A stretch of 64,000 nt of DNA from Lucifuga dentata. Its lineage: Eukaryota; Chordata; Actinopteri; Ophidiiformes; Bythitidae. Shown one piece after another: positions 1 through 18,903 of the stretch. Under the pieces are notes generated by a model, which worked only from the letters and a program-made list of their open reading frames with translations, was not told the origin of the DNA and ran no database searches. Every line of letters starts with the position of its first letter. The stretch's first letter is position 1. The stretch is from positions 171,864 to 235,863 of the forward strand of contig VXCM01001397.1 in assembly GCA_014773175.1 (NCBI GenBank), given 5' to 3'. Made by a program: the position numbers and the translations under genes.

Positions 1-2034
1 TGAGTTCAAAAAGTTGCTACAGAAGGAAGAAGAATCTTTTACAGATAAAGAGTGACTTTTATTATCAAAGATGAAGTACTGGTAAAGATATCTACATTTT
101 GACCCTTAAAAATCCACTATTCCACTGGAAATTAAGTTATTGAATAAGATACAGAAAAGAAATAGGATTAACTTGATTTTTTTTTTTAAGGGATACCTAC
201 AAAACCTTTATGTACTACAGTTTCTCTTTGCATATTTAACATAAACACTGACAGAATAGATCTCGATTGTTTGGACTTTAGATCCAATGTGGGTTTTTAG
301 AGGGTGATACTACTATTTTATCACACTGACTGGTGCAACATGGACTTTCCTATGAATCTTTTGTACTGCAGTTGCATGTGTTTATAGAAATACCTGTCCT
401 AAAGCAAATTTTGCTTTATAAAGATGATGTTAATGTGATTCTCTTTCTAATTTGACAGATTTATTGTCAGAAAAGGTTACAAAAAGGTTACAACAATGCC
501 TCTTTTGCCACAACTGGACAAATAACAGTAATAATGAAAGCAATATCACTTGTTAGAGCTGCCATTGTCTGATATAATCAGTCATATGCAAATATATTTG
601 TGCATCTCATCTGCTGAGAATAATAACATCTCCACTCCGCTCTCACCATTTTATGACAGACCAGTTCTCTTCTATACAGAATGGATTTTAATATCTTGAT
701 GATAACCTGAGTGTAAGTTAGTGACAGTGTTTTCACCACTGTGCACGGTCAGTGAGCCGTGCCCGCTTTGAAAACATGTCCAGCGAATCTGAATGAATGG
801 AGTTACATTACTGTGGCTGGATACTGTAATGTCACACGGTGTAAATGCTGCTTGAGAGGCCTTTTCCACTGAAGGGGAACACTTTATTCTGTGACACCAT
901 CAGATTTCAGCAACACAGGGCCCCACTTGTTATCTGCTAATAGGCTCTGGGAAACATGAGACTGTCCAGTGTTAGCTTGGCTTTAAAAACATACCACTTT
1001 AACCCAAATTAGGTTATCACAGATGATTTGTGAGGCTTATAAAGTAAACACAGGCAGCGATTCACAGTGAAGCCATGGATTTTGATGTAGGAACAACTTG
1101 AGGAGGAGTCTTGTGTTGATGTCAAGTTTTCATAATACCAGCTGCTCTCCTTCTCTTTAACTGGGGAAATAGTTAGACCAGCATCACCATCTTACTTTTT
1201 GACACAAGCAGAAGAGGAGGTGAAGACATGGTATTTCAGTCAGGTTTATGTCAGGCATTAAAAAAAAAAAATACTTGTATGTTTCCTCTGACTGTTGACT
1301 GCAGCCAGTGTATTGTTGCCTAACACAACGGAAGGCCATGCTCTGCCATCATAATGCTTCCTCTTCACAGTTGTGTTAGAAATGGACAGTTTAAGACGAG
1401 GAAATGGTCTTGAAAATTCAGTTTTAGGCACAGTTTTGTGTACTGGATAATTGTGTATGAACAGTAACTTATTAATTTTTCCCAAGCACCTATCAACATC
1501 AGAACATATTATTTTGTAATTGAGACAAAGCTGTAGTTATCTGATTGACTGGAAGATAGTCTGCAGATATTTGCGACATAATCTGCATCTTCAGCACTGT
1601 GGTTTTGCTTGACTGTGCTACTGCAGCAGAATTCATTTGTCAGAGTTTTAACTAATGATGACAGTAGCTTTGGCATAAAAAAAAAAAAAAAACNAAAAAA
1701 AAAAAAAAAATCCAGAAACATGATAAACTTGATCCTCAGCTCTCAGAGTGAATTTTGACAAAACCCTGTGTTACTCGTTAGCACTTAGCTGTGCTATGGA
1801 AGGATATTAATGTGTGGAACTGGGGTGTGTTAACGTGACTTCTGAATAAGATAAGAGTGGTAAGAAGATAAAAGTGGTATGATGATGAAAAATGGCAGGA
1901 AGTTCGACTTTAAGGAAATTCATCTGGTTTGCATGTTGACATAAACATTGCATGCTGTGGCCTGAAGAAGATCAACACTGATAACAGAGCAAGTCGACCA
2001 GCAAATTTATGCAACAGGTTTTGAAACACTTCGC
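1..2034. other. Non-coding flank upstream of rab27a
   Basis: I see no gene here. Open frames are short and lack recognisable domains or splice partners. The stretch is AT-rich, with an A-rich homopolymer and a single N at 1694. It may be the 5' flank, or a first intron, of rab27a. Confidence 0.5.
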
Positions 2035-2614
2035 TTAAAGGACCACACCGGTGATTGTGCATGTTTGACCCCAATATATACAACCTGCTTACATGTTACA
2101 TTAGTAACAGCCATTTCTCAAAACATACTACTAGAGCGGTACATTTCAGAATTTTTTTTCCTACCTTCCAGACTGCCATTAGTTTCAGTTCATTCCAGTA
2201 CACTATTAAAATCAACTTGTTGAGACTTGAAACATGCTTGAGATATGTAATCCATCACAGCAAACAACACAGCCATTAGGCTTTTTTTGCTGAAGTAACT
2301 TTATTTAACCAATCCAACACGAAGCTGCATGGAAGACAATGCATGTCTCCACCAGGAAATATAGTCCCAGGAGAAGACTGCTTTTACCAAGAAGTTAAAA
2401 CAACCGTGCCTACTATAATCATGTGTAAGTGTTAGAAGGTGAAACATTGAAAAATTTGAATTTTGAACATTTGATTTTTAAAGATTAGGGGATTTAGAAA
2501 AATAATCAGAAAATTAAATATGGTTTAATGTTTTGGAATTTGATTGTCAGTAACATGTATGCAGGTTGTGTATATTGGGCTTAAACATGCAAACTTGCTG
2601 TTACGGTCCTTTAA
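2035..2614. mobile_element. MITE copy 1 (long terminal inverted repeats)
   Basis: The element starts TTAAAGGACC and ends GGTCCTTTAA. About 90 bp at each end are imperfect inverted copies, including a GCATGTTTGA block at the left and its complement near the right. There is no transposase frame. It belongs with the copies at 6591, 14771, 17000, 18460, 20288 and 34464. Its interior matches copies 2 and 3 (a block reading roughly GAAGCTGCATGGAAGA followed by a CCAGGAGAAGACTGC block). TTAA at both edges may be a piggyBac-type target duplication or part of the inverted repeat. Confidence 0.75.
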
Positions 2615-8080
<5,466 letters not shown>

Positions 8081-9730
8081 ATGTCACAATGATAATGCAT
8101 TTTAGTCCATAATACTGGTGTAAAGAAATGGTGGATTGTTTTTGACAAGACATTGAAGTTCACAGTGACACAGATTTTTTTTTTTTTTTAACAAAGATGG
8201 AGTATATATAGTATTCTTTGTTAGCTAAAACTAACATTAATTTGGCCAAACTTTCATTTTCTCAATATGAAAGAGAGACAGTGCAAATGACAGTTCATTT
8301 AGTAACATTACAGTTCAGTCCCTCGATAATGTACTGCAAAAACCAGTGTATTATCAATAACGTGTTTCTGCTGAACTGTTTTTCTGTACAGAGTTAAGTG
8401 CCTTTTGATTTCAGGCATTTTCAGTTGAAGTCATGTAACAGGTCTGTTAAATAATTCACACTGGATGGGAGTTGAGGGAATTTGCTTCTCATGATGCCTG
8501 GCTTAAACGTTCAGTGTTGATGATTTGAATTTGCTGATTCTGTTTTCAGGCATAAATGTGCTCTGTGTTACAGCAAAGTAAGCGGCCACATACAGTTTGT
8601 AATTTTATAAATATGCTGTTAATACTCTTTGCCTGCTGTAATGTTAGTAATTCAAGAAAGTTTGTTGCCTCAGAATATTTGGCTGCAGCTGAAGTTTTAG
8701 AAATATGTTAAAAGTTCTACTATTGATGTTACACTGGATGTTTAGTTTAATACTGCAACCTCACAGTGCTACAGCCAGGAAAAACATAGGTCAGATTAGG
8801 ATTAAAATTAAAAATGTGTTGTGCTTGCCAAATGTTTTCCTTAACAACATGAATTATGGACTTTAGCTAATTACGTACAGTGACGGTTTTGGCAAATATT
8901 TACAAAACTGCATGTTCGATAGTTTGATAGTAGGGGGTCACATATAAGACAAATAAAAACTATGTAGATGAGATGCTCAGGCATGTCTTCATCCTGCTTT
9001 GCAAAATGATGCAGCTTTTTTTTGGTTCAAGACCCATGAAGCAAAATATCTCACTGAACCTTGCATATGATTAATGTATTTGGAAGGAAAAAAATTCAAA
9101 CTGAAACTCTTCCTGTATTACCATTCTTAATATTTTGACTAATTTAACTCATAATTGTATTATTTTATATTATGTAATTATATTTGCAATTACAGTTGCA
9201 TAATAATTTGGCTGTAATCCTCGACTACCAGTCATGTTAAACTGTCAGAAGCCCAAAGCAGAACCTGAAAACTGAAGCTTTGGTCTATAAACATGTATAA
9301 GGCATAAAATGGGGTTTGCACTTCAGCTAGTTTACCATCATAGTAAGCTTTTAAAATTGTAATTCCTGTGTTGTACTTATTTTAAAGGTTTGTAAAGAGT
9401 TTTTCACTGGGTGAAACACTGAAGTTCCAGTTTGTGAATATTTGACCTATTTACAATTTCTTTTCACAAATCCATGTAATTCATATATGTCATGTTCTTG
9501 TTTAAACAGTTCTGTTATGATGCATTATGTATTTAAGTCAGTATGATTTATGCTTACTATTTCACAGATTCAGATATATTTAAAAATTTATCACAGATTT
9601 AAATATTTAAAATTCTATCACCAAAATCAAGTTTGATCCTTTATATATACTTTAAGTCAAACAATATATCATCAAATGTGCCTCTTTAATATGTAAATTA
9701 TGTCAAAAAATAAAAATTTTATTTACTTAT
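8081..9730 (+). other. rab27a: rab27a 3' untranslated region (predicted)
   Basis: AT-rich, gene-free sequence follows the rab27a stop. Candidate polyadenylation signals AATAAA are at 8952-8957 and 9709-9714. The second is followed by T-rich sequence and would give a 3' UTR of about 1.65 kb. No coding exon was recognised. Confidence 0.55.
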
Positions 9731-10907
9731 GTCTTGAATCAATATCTTATTTTACATAACCTGTCTAGGAAAACAATACAACCACCTGACAGATTATTAT
9801 GGAACCCCTAAAGTCCTGAATAACGATTTTTTTTTTTTTTTTTTTTTTTAATCTTGTGCGCACAAGTTACTATCTTGTGCCATGAGATAATTATCCCATA
9901 GGAACAAGTTAAGTGGGGAGAACCAGTGGCATTACACCAAACATTTAATTAGCCCAACTTGAAAATTATGAAAACTTTCTTTGAAAATGTAGTACTGAGC
10001 AGCTCTAGGAAACATATGCAACACTGTATTCTTGCATGGGATTAAATATTTTAGGTGTTTCACCAATTTTTGTTGTTTTGCTTAGTGGGAAGATGAGGGA
10101 GGGATTTAACATTGCTTATGTTATGTAACAGAGTTCTATCTGTTCCCCACTTGCCACATACACATACATTTAGTACAAAATTAGATAGTTATTGGCTCAC
10201 GGGCGCCCTCTGCTGGTAAAGACGGCATCCTGTCAGTTCATAAGAGGAATGCCCAAGGTAGGTTAGAGGCTCAGGTCTCTACATAAACATTGTGTTGCTA
10301 GGTGTAATTTTCCATGCAAATATTAGTATAATCGAGCGTGTGGTTTGGACTTTGACACATTTGACGGTGTTAAATTAGTAATTTTTGCAAAAAATAATGC
10401 ACTCGTCTGCCAAGCTAATGTGGCTAAACTAAGTTAAAACATTTTCCTTTTACAGTTTTGCAGACTTAAGTGTTGATTGATTTGTTAAATATTAGGTAAA
10501 TATGTTTAATATTTGTCAAAAACTTTGAACCTGTAGCTGTTGGTGCAAACAGTGCAGGGAAATGACTTTCTGCCATAACTGGGAATTGAGTAACTCTTGA
10601 GGTTGAAAAACAATGTATTTCGCACCTTACATGTCCAAAGTGAAAAGGTGTTAAAGTTGCTCATTCCCATGTTCCCATCAGACTTTATCCACTTTCAGAT
10701 GAAAGTGGAAGAAGTTATTATTGCCATAGCAAAAACACAATACTAGGAATTGAGAAATCTTAAAGCATGTTTTCATGTATTCCTTAAAAAAAAAAAAAAA
10801 CCNTTTTTTTTTTTTTTTTTTTTTTGAAGAGCCTCAGTTCTTGAATATGTTGTTCTCGTCAGTCCTTGATGACGTGCTGAGAATAGATCAGTCTGCTGAT
10901 TCACACC
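9731..10907. other. Intergenic region between rab27a and vrk3
   Basis: No gene seen. It contains a T homopolymer near 9828-9850, an A/T homopolymer broken by an N at 10803, and a good CTCF-type motif at 10203-10216 (listed separately). Confidence 0.5.
10203..10216 (-). promoter_or_regulatory. Predicted CTCF binding site
   Basis: On the minus strand this reads CCAGCAGAGGGCGC, a full match to the vertebrate CTCF core CCASYAGRKGGCRS. It lies between rab27a and vrk3, where an insulator between unrelated genes would be unsurprising. Occupancy is not shown by sequence alone. Confidence 0.6.
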
Positions 10908-10985
10908 CAGTCCAGATGGTGGCGGTAATGCACCAAATAGCTGGTCTGCCAACCGCCAATAATTCGCCAGAAGAAGAAGAAGCAG
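10908..10985. repeat. Short fish-type repeat with GGCGGTAATGCACC core
   Basis: The block reads GATGGTGGCGGTAATGCACC, then GCCAACCGCCAATAA, then a GAAGAAGAAGAAG run. I remember similar blocks as dispersed short repeats in fish genomes, but could not verify that here. GGCGGT and ACCGCC form a small inverted pair. It lies about 1.1 kb upstream of the vrk3 ATG and could overlap the vrk3 promoter. Confidence 0.4.
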
Positions 10986-11549
10986 CAACCCAAACACTAG
11001 TCGTGCTGAAGGTACCGTAGACACTTTTCATTAGTTTACACAACTTTAATAATTATATTCTTAAGTTATTTTGAGTGATACACGGCTTAGTCCCACTTAA
11101 AATTAACCATGGCGTTACTTTTATTTCCACTGTTTCTTTTCTTTCACACCCTGTCGTTTCAGCATTAGCTCGACAAACTGCTCGACAGTTAACACGAATA
11201 ATTTTTCCACAACAAAAAGTGACATAAGAATGAATTTGCAGTAAAAACCGTTAATAATAGCCATTAACTCTGCTGCTTTTAAAAACTCATCTGCCAAAGT
11301 GGGTTGTTACGGTTGTTAATTGTAGCCGGCTAACAGCTGTTGGCTAAGTTAATATCAGTTATTTACTTAAATAGCGTTAGAATAAGCGTTATTAAATAAA
11401 CGGGATCAACTGTCTGCAGTGTGCGAACTGTTAACTTGCAATACTAGCTGGCAAATGTGGGTATTTCTGACTTAGAAAAGATTGAGATCAACCACTAGTC
11501 AACAAATTCATCAGCGGTACTGAAATAATGTTTAATTTTTCGCTACATG

Positions 11550-11580
11550 ATCATGATGATAATATCATTATCATCATGAT
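11550..11580. repeat. Perfect 14-bp inverted repeat, 3-nt loop
   Basis: The left arm 11550-11563 (ATCATGATGATAAT) is matched by its exact complement at 11567-11580. It is AT-rich and lies in the vrk3 upstream region. No associated gene or element was recognised. Confidence 0.7.
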
Positions 11581-12079
11581 AATAAACGGTCTTACCTGTT
11601 GTAATTATTAGATTTGTAGTGGATATAAAAATTCTACACATCCTTATTGAAATCGCATTTTTTTTTTCTGATGTAACGGTTGAAATCAAAACAATCATAT
11701 CAGACCTTAACACTGAAATATTAACAGTTATGTCAGTTAGACTTCTCAAACTACTGATAAGCAAAATATATATTAGGTGAGCAGGAGCTTGTTCCTGGAA
11801 GCAGATTTACTGAGTTGTCTCAGTAATTTTGCTCACCCTCCAGTCTTGAACATGAACTGATATAGATAGACCTACTCTGAATTTTACTCATCAAAGCTAT
11901 GAAGCTAGCTCAATAAGCTTTACAGAATAGGATGCTGGTCAGCAGGTATGTGGGTCTTCCTCAGTGTTGGTGGGGTCTGTGGGATAGCTACGAGGTTGCT
12001 TGCACAGGATTTTCCTCACTGAGACCCCACATGGCATTGAGTTTGGATGAATAAAAATGATTATTTCCTTTGTTGCAGG

Positions 12080-15000
12080 ATGCCTCTCCGTTTCTGCCCC
12101 CAGTGTGAGACAAAGCTGCAGCCTGAGTTTAGATTTTGCCCATCATGTGGGAAGAAGCTTCTTTCTCCTTCAGTAATTGAAACAAGTATGCCTGCATTGA
12201 GCACAATCTGTGAGGCCACAGCAAGTAAGGGAAATATTGCAATATTTTTATGTTTAAATGGTGTTAGCCTGATGTCCACTGCTGTGTCTGGGGATCTACG
12301 ACGGCGCCATTTAACATCAGTTCTGTGCTTCCATAGGAATGCTCACCCAACTTGTTGCACAATTATGTGTATTGATGAATAAATTACCAGTGCGTTGAGT
12401 GTGAACTTAAGGAAATAAAAAGTTCTCTCTTTCTACAGGCCAAGCATATATCACCTCTGTTCCAGTTTCTGCTCGTCCTCCACTGCGAAAGACTTGTAAG
12501 TCACTTTGTCTGGAGAGGGAAGTTCATTTCTCCATCCAAGATTCATTTCTCCTCACCTGGTCCAAGCACCAAATCTGGGGGCACAGGGCCTTTTCCACTG
12601 CTGCCCCCTCCCTCTGGAAGAACTACATTTGTTTGTTCTTTGTTGTACCACAAAAAAAGTTTTGTGGTACAACAAAGAGATGTGAGAAAAGAGATATGCA
12701 ATAGTATAAGAGATTCAAGTTGAAGAAGTGCCGATATGTATACATTGGAGTCCTGCCGATATATTGGTGGGATCTGTGGATTAGATATTATCAACCAAAG
12801 TTGACTTATCTCAGATATATCGGTATAGATACAGTATATTGGTATGTGGGCAAAAATGCAAAAAGAAAATGCACAACAAAAATGTGTCATAGACTATAAT
12901 TTTTTCTATATTTGACTTGTATTTTGCTTGATTCAAGATCGACATAGTTTTGAATTTTCAGTATTTTGCCATTTACTATATTTTACCACAAGTTTAATTA
13001 TTATTTACAATAAGTTTTAACAAAGATTGCTGTTCAGAACTACTGGTATTTTACAGTATATTTATACTTGTAGTATATTATGTGAATTTCAGTTTATTGA
13101 ACACCTAACAAAAAAATTTTCCTGAGCACAAATTGAGGAATCCTTGCCAAAACAGGTTGTTAATGTTATGTGTGTGTGTGAAACAAATGTTGGCCTCGCT
13201 ATTATCAGATTTTTTGTCATTCTTAAATATTGATATCAGTAGTGGTGTCAAACTGTAATGTGCATGCACACTTTCTGTGCAAAATAATGCATGATAAGAT
13301 TTTTAAATTATTGAAAAATTGGATCTATGCAGATACTGCAGGTTTAGTGGAAAGGCAGATTCATAACTGAGGCCTTTATCCTTGTAAAAAAAAACAAAAC
13401 AAAAGTATGTTTGTGTTGACAGGTAACAGTGTGGGATGCCAAGTATCTCCAAAAGAACATCATGTTACCTTTAACCTCACTGAGGAGGTGGAACCAGATT
13501 TAGCGTCTTCTTGTCTTCTCTCAAAGTCGCCTCGAACTGGTGAGCAGAAAACAAAATCGAAGACTTGATGTGTTTTATCCATTCACACAGTGCCTTATGG
13601 AATATACAATGCTTTTTCTTCTTCCGTCCAACTCTTCTCTCATCCATATTATTTGGGGCTGGATCCAAACAGTGAAAGGAAAGGCAAAGAGCCCAAGGCC
13701 TGCAGGGACGCAGACTGAAGTGGTAGACTGTTCTCCTGCTCTTGCTTCTTCACCTGTTGCTTCACCTGTGTCCAAGTCTCCATCAAAAAGTGAGCCAAAA
13801 CTCTGCAGATGCTAGAAAAGTATTGGCAATATGACAATATTTAGTCTCTAATAAGAATGCTTGTTCATGAACAGTTGCAGGAAAAGGCAAAGCAAAGAAG
13901 GCAAAGCGTGTGCCTGCTTTGGAGCCGCTGGAGGAAGGAGAAGAGGTGATGGACACAACGGGCAGGAAGTGGAAGCTGGTGAAGCTGCTGAGTCAGAGCA
14001 CGACAGAAGTCATCTATGAAGGTAGATGTGCATGTGATGCTCTATATGGCTTTATGACACAATGTAGCATCATTAAGAACACTGCAGATACAGAATACAG
14101 TCATTTTATCTGTGTTTTCTATCAAGCAACCTTTAATTAACACAGCCATTTTCATTCCCAACACATGGACTGATGTGTATGTGTTTGTTGGTTCCTGTTA
14201 AATGTAGTTTAGCAGCTTTTGTACCATAAGAGTTAGTGTAGTAAAAGAGTTGTAGTTGTCTACTGCAGGCTTTAACGCTACAGTCGACAATAGAAACCAA
14301 AATTGTTGTTCTTTCTTTTTTTCAGTTTTGCAAATAGCATCACAGTCAAGTAATAAAGAATCAAATCACATCCTCAAACTGGTGAGTAATGGTGATCATT
14401 ATTGTAAATTTTTGTTACTTTCTGAATGCTCCAGCCAAAAGTGGATGCATTATCATCTTTATGCAGTCACTGTCCAATCAGAATTTACTTTTGTCTAACA
14501 GAATTATGAGAAATAGTTGCTATGCTTTAATTTACATGACGCCCATCATGAGCCGATGAGACATAATATAGTGAGGGAAAGACCTTGTTTCTGCAGTGTA
14601 GGCTGATATTATGTGCTGACAGTGAACATGTGATAAAGCATCATGTCAGATACAGGATGAAGGGTTTGCTTTGAAGTAAAAAGTACTCAAATCCTTAACT
14701 TTGGTTAAAAAAAAAAACACTACCTGAATAGAAAAATGTTCACGAGAAGTCCTGCATTCAAATGTCTGTTCAAAAGGACCATAGTGGTGGTTTTGCATGT
14801 TTGAGCTCAATAAGTACTACCCACATGCATGTTATATTACCATTACCAGCCATTTTCCAAAAAATACTACTGGAGCGGTAATATTTAATTGCTTTTCCTA
14901 CCTTCCATGCAGCCATTGGTTTCAGTTCATTCCAGTATGCTAAAAACTGTAGAGACTTGAACTGTGCTTGAGATAAATAATCCACCACATCGAACACGTG

Positions 15001-18000
15001 TATTTGTTTTTTGTCAAAGTTACATAATTTAACTGATCCAACATGAAGCTTCACAGAAGAAAATGTATATTTCCACCAGGGAATATCGTCCCAGAAGAAG
15101 ACAGCTTTTATCTAGAAATTAAAATGCCCATGCCTTCTACAATCATGTGTAGGTGTTAGCAGGTGAAATATTGGAATTTTAAGGGGTTCATCACCTGAAA
15201 TTTTGATTTTAAAAGATTAGGAGATTTGGAAAAATAACATGAAAAATAAAAGAAAAAAGTTTTTTTTTAAAATATGATTTTGGAAAATGGTTGACAATAA
15301 TGTATTGTGTGTGCAGGTAGTATTTATTGGGCTCAAACATACAAAACCAAAACCAAGACTGGTCCTTCAAGGTGGTTCCTTTAGAATTAGATACTATCAC
15401 CAATCCTCTGTCAGCATTTTATTTTTCTTTTTTTTTCCCATTTTGACTGTATCCATTCTTAGGGAGCAAAAGATGGAAAAGCTTTCAATGAGCAGAACTT
15501 CCTGCAGAGAGCCGCAAAGCCTGCAATAGGTGAGGAGTTGTGTTTTCTTCCAAGTTTAGCACAATCAGTGCTAAACTTTTCAAATCTAAAAAATACATGT
15601 ATAGCATTGTAATTTGTGCTGCTTCCTGTCAGGATTGCACATCACAGTGAAGTGTAAGAGTTTCTAACTGTTACAGCAGCAGTTTGAAATGAACAGAGGT
15701 GGTAAGAATAGTAAAACCGTGCTATTATCTGGTTTCTGGCAGTTTCTCAAGTGATCCACTTACACAATACAAAGATACCATCAATCATAATTTATAAACC
15801 ATTCAAATCAAAGCAGAGGTGGACAAGCAGTCAGTTGGAGCATTCTGTCTGAGGAGACAAATGAAACACACAACTCTGATTTATCCAAAGTCTATTGCTG
15901 ATTTGCTGTAAATGTAACCTTACACACGTATGACCGCTGTGTATTTGGTGTTTGCATCACACACGGTGGCACTGTGTTCATCCTGGGACATTACAGCCTG
16001 TCATGACACTCATTCTACTGTCTCTCCCTAGTGGACAAGTGGATGAAGCACAACAAAATGGATTTTCTTGGGATTCCTTCCTGCATTGGCTTTGGCCTGC
16101 ATGCAGATTCCTACAGGTGTGACACCACCACAGCTGTTTGCTTGTAATGTTTTTACACATGGTGTGACTGCATCTTAACAGAACTCTGGGCTTTGATACA
16201 ATTTTCTTTTTGCAGGTTTCTGATTTTCCCAAACATGGGCCAGTCTCTCCAGTCTGTCATCGAGGACGAACATGAGCTCTTGTCTGAGAAATCCGTTCTT
16301 CAACTTTCCTGCAGAATAGTGGGTGTTCACACATCATTTGCAAACATTGTTTTTGAGAATTACTCATATTCCTGGACTAAATACAAAATATAGATAATGA
16401 TTAACCCACGATTTGCCTCACATGGCAATATATATCTATCTTTCACTTTGCAGTTGGATGTGCTGGAATATATCCATTCAAATGAGTATGTTCATGCCGA
16501 TATTCATGCAGAAAATGTCTACATAAAACCAGGAGAGCAGTCACAGGTCAGACACATTCTGTAGTGACCTTTCATGATTAACCTATTTTATCTATGTGAG
16601 TGCTCTTGTGCGGGCAGTTGATTGTGTGTGTATGTGTTGTGTGTTTGTGTAGGTGTACCTCGCAGGATACTGTCATGCTTTCCGGTACTGTCCAGGTGGT
16701 CAGCATGTAGAATACCGTGAAGCAAGTCGAACAGCACATGAGGGGACTGTGCAGTTCATCAGCCTTGATGCCCATAAGGGAGCGGGTGAGTCTTGTCTGT
16801 GGTGCACCATACCTGAAACACACCTGTTCATGTCAGGGAAATAGATACTGTCTCATTATATAAGTTAGTGAAAACCAAAGTGTTGGAGTTTCATCCATTT
16901 TTCGATGAAGGACATCACAATTCCTCTGACAACTTCCGTAATGCTGCTCATGTAATGACATCAGTTTGATTTTGTGTTTTGAACTTCTGTAATGAATCTT
17001 TAAAGACTATACCGGCTGTTTTGCATGTTTGAGCCTAATATGTTCAGTTTTCATACATGTAACGTTACTGACAGTCATTTCCCAAAGCATACTACTGGAA
17101 TGGTGAGTTAAAAATGTTTTTCTTACCTTCCAGACCACCACTGGTTTCAGTTCATTTTGGTACGCTATTAAAATCAACTTGATGATACCTGAAACGTTCT
17201 TAGGATAGGTAATCCATCATCGCAAACAAGACGTGTATTCAGGTTTTTTTCTAAGTTACGTAATTTTAGCGTTTAAGCGCAATAAAAAGCGTGGAGTGAA
17301 TGTATGTCTCCATTGGGGAATATAGTCCCAAAAGAAGACCTGCATTTATCAAAAAATTTAAACGACTGTGACTTCATAATGCTACGTAACTGTTAGCAGG
17401 CAAAACATCGACTTTTAAGGTGGGTGTATCGCTTGAATATTTGATTTTGAAAGATTAAGAGATTTTGCAAAATATCAGGAAAGCTGAAATATGGTTTTAT
17501 CCTTTGGGAAATGGTTGTCAGTAACGTCACATGTATGAAAATTGAATATATTAGGCTCAAACATACAACATGGCCGGTATGGTCCTTTAATGCCTTGTCA
17601 GGTGGTTTATGACATACATATGTTTTGCTTTAAAACAAACAGTTACATTCATCTGAGGTGTATAAGTGCATTCATGTTGAATATACAATGGGTGGAATGA
17701 AAATATAACACATCAGGGATCATTAAAAAAAAAAAAATCATGGTAACTACACAGTGTCGTGCTAAATAAGCGCCGTAAGAACTAAAGCTAATTTCTAAAG
17801 CTTCCCTCACACTAATAAGCATACCGGAGTCCTATTAAAGTAGTGTTGTTGTAAGGGGTGTGTCAAGTAAAAGCCAATGAAGATTGGCGTGTTAATGAGC
17901 CAGAAATAGGTCTTAATTTTTGTGTGATGGTGTGTTTTATGAATCACTTCCTGAAATGCAAATGAGGAAATATGGTAGTAACACCTATTTCAAGGCAGCA

Positions 18001-18110
18001 TTAAAATATGCTGGAAACTGGGGTTTATGAATGAGGGAACATGGTTGTGTGATGCTATTACTCCTATCGACAAGTTAAATCTGGTGCTGTGTTTTATGAT
18101 TTATTCCCAT

Positions 18111-18162
<52 letters not shown>

Positions 18163-18841
18163 CTTTCAGCTCCGTCTCGGCGTAGTGACATGCAGTCTCT
18201 GGGTTACTGCATGCTGCGTTGGCACACAGGGACTCTGCCGTGGAGCTCCCTCACAAACCCTGCCCAGGTGGCCAGCCAAAAACAGAGGTGAGAGTCATTT
18301 TCGCTGAGAATAAGTGGTCTAAACATCTGAATTTCCAAATCTGCACGGCATGGAAATACTGAAAACCAGTGAGTTACTTCTGCGATACTGTGAGCCATCA
18401 AAATCAGTGGTTCAATCTAATTGACATTGTTCTTTGAAAATGACAAGAACGGGGATGGCTAAAGGACCATACCAGCGATCATGCATGTTTGAGCCTAAAA
18501 TATTCAATTTTCATACATGTTACGTTCCTGACAACCGTTTCCCAAAGGATAAAACTGTATTTCAGCTTTCCTGATATTTTGCAAATTCCAGTCAGTATGC
18601 TTTGGGAAATGATTGTCAGTAATGTTACATGTATGAAAACTGAATATATTAGGCTCAAACATGCAAAATGGCTGGTATGGTCTTTTAAGTCATCCTTTTA
18701 AGTTTAAATCCCTTTAAAATTTTCAGGTACATGGAGGACGTTCCTGCCCTGTTGCACCACTGCTTTGGGGGAAAGAGTGTTTCCAGTAAGTTTGCTTTTC
18801 AACATTATTTGTGTTACATAGTAAAATGTGTGATTTCATGG

Positions 18842-18903
<62 letters not shown>

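Noticed and set aside
2055..2279. Short frame beginning MCMFDPNIYNLLTCY and similar frames at 20272 and 34373
   Set aside because: These are translations of the MITE terminal repeats, not genes.
12543..12890. 115-aa minus-strand frame in a vrk3 intron
   Set aside because: It spans the hairpin and AT-rich intron with no domain and no splice support.
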